NCBI GenBank assembly: GCA_002224055.1
Contig: AZLU01000046.1
Span: forward strand, 1-64,000
Origin: Pezizomycotina sp. ARF18
Taxonomy: Eukaryota; Ascomycota
Reading direction: 5' to 3'
Length of the DNA stretch: 64,000 nucleotides
The position numbers were made by a program, and so were the translations under genes. The notes under the pieces are model-generated. The model worked only from the letters and a program-made list of their open reading frames with translations, searched no databases and was not told the DNA's origin. Of the stretch, positions 61,777 to 64,000 are shown piece by piece; the first letter of the stretch is position 1; each line of letters opens with the position of its first letter.

Positions 61777-62654
61777 TGTATTACCCTTGTCTCTTTTTTT
61801 TGGATACTGTTTCCTTCTATGTTATTTGTCTATACTGTTAACTGTAATATTATGTTTTACAGCGCAATCATGTAATCGAGGCATCATGTATAAAGAATGC
61901 GAAGGTAGCGTTGACATCTTTTAGCTTTTTTTATCTCTTGTTTTGTTAACTGCCTCGAAACTTCTCGCCGGCATTTCTTGTACCAAACATCTTCATGTAA
62001 AAGGCTGTTTTAGCTTGCAGTCTTGTCATTTAATGTCGGAGTTTTTATTACATCTTTAACTTTCCATACACTTTTGGATAGGGTCATGTATTAAACTGAA
62101 CCTCATGTTCTGGTGTCGTTGCATTGTTTTTTTCCTCTTTATGTATCTGGATTCCTGTACTACGATACCTGTACTAATTTCCTTTTTTCCTGCCTGTATG
62201 TCTTCCATTTTCACCGGATACAATGTTTTGGAAAGGTACCTTCAAAGGTCCTTTCATGATTTTGACGAAAAATTCTTTTTTTGCTTTCAACGCTTGATAT
62301 CCAAACAAGTCATGTATCGGAACGCATTGGATGGGGTTCTTCAGCTTTAGTTTATCCTATAAATCATGTATTCACGATCCCCTGTATCGGTTTTTTTATT
62401 TTATTTATAAAGAACCCCTGCTTTATTCCTTATTTTATTATCTTTTTATCATCCAGTCATCCTGTAATATTCCCTGTTCCCTTTCAACCAGCACCGTGTA
62501 CAATTTGTCCCCACCGTTCCCCCTTCCTGGAGTAACTGCTTTTTTATACCTTTCTTACGTGTTAACGACATATAGTTTTCTAGCTTTTGGGACCTGTTTT
62601 TTTTAACAACCTCACGTATCGGTGTTTTTTAAATCCTTTTATTATATTCCTGTA
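61777..62654 (+). promoter_or_regulatory. Cluster of C[AC]TGTA motifs (possible PUF sites)
   Basis: At least 16 TGTA tetramers occur on the + strand in about 880 bases. 13 of them have the form CATGTA or CCTGTA. They lie just downstream of a + strand gene, where its 3' UTR would be. UGUA is the core bound by Pumilio/PUF proteins, and a C two bases before it is favoured by yeast Puf3. Most sites lack the downstream AUA half. Confidence 0.4.
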
Positions 62655-63272
62655 TTTTCTTTTTCTTTTGCTTTCTTCAACAGCCTCTGGCTACGACCTT
62701 CTGGGGGATGTTTTCTTCTTTACGGCTTTTATTGCTTTACAACTACCAAGAGTATGACGACGAACGATTGAGCGATCGATCTTCGAGATAACTTCAACAA
62801 CACCAACAATCTAACGACGACGATGATGAGCGGCGGCGCTTGCTTTTTCCTTCAACAAAACCAATTGACGACGAAACTTAAACAGAAAACCAATATATGA
62901 CGAATTCCTTTTGTTCTCTTTTCTTCTTTGTTTTTCCTTTTTCTTTTTTAATTTCCTTGATTTCTTTTCTCTTTACTTTTTTTTTAATTTTTCCTTAATT
63001 ATTATTTTTCTCCTTTTCCTTCTCTATAACTCACAACTCTGCTAAAAAAACCTCCACAAAAAACGTGTTATATAACTCAACCACTGAAAAAAAACCATAC
63101 TCCTATAATAAAAAATTAAAAAAAAATAACTTCATACAAACTTAGCTTAGCTTCTAAACAATCAAAAAATAATTTATAAAAAGAAAACATTGTGGCCATT
63201 GTGATACGTCGATGTGAAGTTAGTGAATGTAATGGATACCACTGCAGTACGTAGTGTTTCGCATTGACAGTC

Positions 63273-63299
63273 TCTGCGCATCCGTTTACGATGCGCAGA
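63273..63299. other. Perfect 10-bp inverted repeat with 7-base loop
   Basis: TCTGCGCATC (63273-63282) pairs with GATGCGCAGA (63290-63299), with loop CGTTTAC. It is GC-rich within an AT-rich spacer, downstream of the SWD3-like gene. No run of U follows on either strand that would suggest a Pol III terminator. Confidence 0.7.
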
Positions 63300-63692
63300 T
63301 GTGCGTTGCCTTGCAAGCTTGAGCCAATGAAGGGACTATATGCTTCTTCGCAGACAGGTTTTTGCTGTAATGGATATTTATTACAAGTATATATATTCGA
63401 ATTACGACGCCCTCAACGCCCGATCCCTTCATAGATTTCATGTATAGTAGCTGATACTACAGGAAGCGCTTTTCAACTAGTACAGCCAATATATATATGG
63501 CCGCTAATTGAAATACGGAAAACTATCGGCACGCCTCTTTTTTTTTTTTTTTTTTTTTTTTTAAGTTTAAGAGTAACATTGCTTCGAATATATATATTTA
63601 ATGAAGAAACGTGCATATATCTACCATGCCGCTAAATTAAAAAAAAAAAATATGGTAATCATAGCCGCCATCATAAACCTCTCGTAACTGTA

Positions 63693-63938
63693 TTACATAG
63701 AGAAAAACTGCCCAATGCGTGCCCTTTTTTTTTTTTGATGTGCTGGGATTATATCACGGCGAGAGTCCATATTGTCCTCCTCCGTCCATATCTTCACCGT
63801 ACCGTCCATGGAGCTGGAGACGAACTTGCGCTCCGTCGGGTGCGCGTCTATGCCCAGCACACGTCGGAGTGGCTGGCCAGCACCTGCATCACTTCCTTGC
63901 TGTTGACGTCCCATATGTAGATTTGGAGTCTTCTGAAC
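63693..63938 (-). CDS. SWD3: Last exon of a WD40 protein, COMPASS subunit Swd3-like
   Basis: Swd3/WDR5 is a WD40 propeller scaffold of the Set1/COMPASS histone H3K4 methyltransferase. The exon begins after a CAG acceptor at 63939 and encodes GSEDSK-IYIWDVNSKEVMQ, VLASHSDV-LGIDAHPTERKF and VSSSMDGTVKIWTEEDN, matching the last two WD repeats in order and spacing. Two frame breaks fit lost bases: AAAATC read as AAATC, and GTGGTG read as GTGTG. The tail after the last repeat runs through an A-rich stretch to a stop at 63693; the true end may be slightly different. Upstream exons lie beyond the window. Assignment to Swd3 rather than another WD40 protein is probable, not certain. Confidence 0.6.
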   Translation of the reverse strand, partial: VQKTPNLHMGRQQQGSDAGAGQPLRRVLGIDAHPTERKFVSSSMDGTVKIWTEEDNMDSRRDIIPAHQKKKRARIGQFFSM

Positions 63939-64000
63939 CTGCGATGCTGTTTATTTTTTGCGTTAGCTATCAGTGCCTCTTTTTCGAGAAAACCAAAAAG

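Larger units (their letters stand above)
61280..63692. other. Convergent 2.4-kb spacer, probable long 3' UTR
   Basis: T-rich spacer between the gene ending at 61279 and the SWD3-like gene. Its first half carries a dense cluster of TGTA tetramers (61777-62654). Further along are T/A runs (T about 24 at 63539-63562) and a perfect hairpin at 63273-63299. No credible ORF. Confidence 0.45.

Noticed and set aside
1-64000. tRNA, rRNA genes or CRISPR arrays
   Set aside because: No B-box/T-arm pattern with a plausible cloverleaf and no conserved rRNA segment noticed. Regular spaced direct repeats are absent and CRISPR is not expected in a fungus.

Overview
The window reads as nuclear DNA of a filamentous ascomycete. 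Genes are split by short GT-AG introns with CTAAC-like branch sites. The recognisable proteins are fungal forms: a Ras-regulated adenylate cyclase with leucine-rich repeats and a PP2C-like domain, a NimT/Cdc25 phosphatase, Pol5, Hem14, cytosolic tyrosyl-tRNA synthetase, THO subunit 7, PYM and a Swd3-like WD40 protein. I cannot place the class from sequence alone. Gene density is low: about 12 genes cover roughly 25 kb of 64 kb. Spacers are rich in T/A homopolymers and pyrimidine tracts.

Layout. 1-1.4 kb: 3' part of a PYM gene (+) and an unidentified gene (+). 1.9-4.3 kb: HEM14 (-), divergent from TYS1 (+, 4.7-6.3 kb). 6.8-8.3 kb: a SnoaL-like/degenerate dienelactone-hydrolase protein (+) with two tiny exons. 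9.6-17.1 kb: adenylate cyclase CYR1 (-), possibly with a distant first exon at 19.4-19.6 kb. 23.7-27.1 kb: POL5 (-). 28.1-29.4 kb: a weak unidentified spliced gene (+). 35.5-37.7 kb: CDC25 (+). 39.6-41.2 kb: THO7 (+), with an RS-rich tail. 41.2-58 kb: a gene-poor stretch with decayed repeats, a possible Ty1/copia fossil and two adjacent small membrane-protein-like ORFs. 59.2-61.3 kb: an unidentified Ser/Pro-rich protein (+). 63.7 kb to the edge: the last exon of a SWD3-like gene (-).

The genes do not form one pathway or a biosynthetic cluster. They are housekeeping and regulatory genes for haem synthesis, translation, ribosome biogenesis, cAMP signalling, mitotic entry, mRNA export and histone methylation.

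Almost every recognisable gene is broken by single-base frame changes. Most of those I could resolve are the loss of one base from a short G, C or A run. Because this affects essential genes uniformly, I read it as assembly or long-read homopolymer error, not pseudogenisation. CDS entries therefore give the outer limits of genes whose frames are interrupted in the given sequence.
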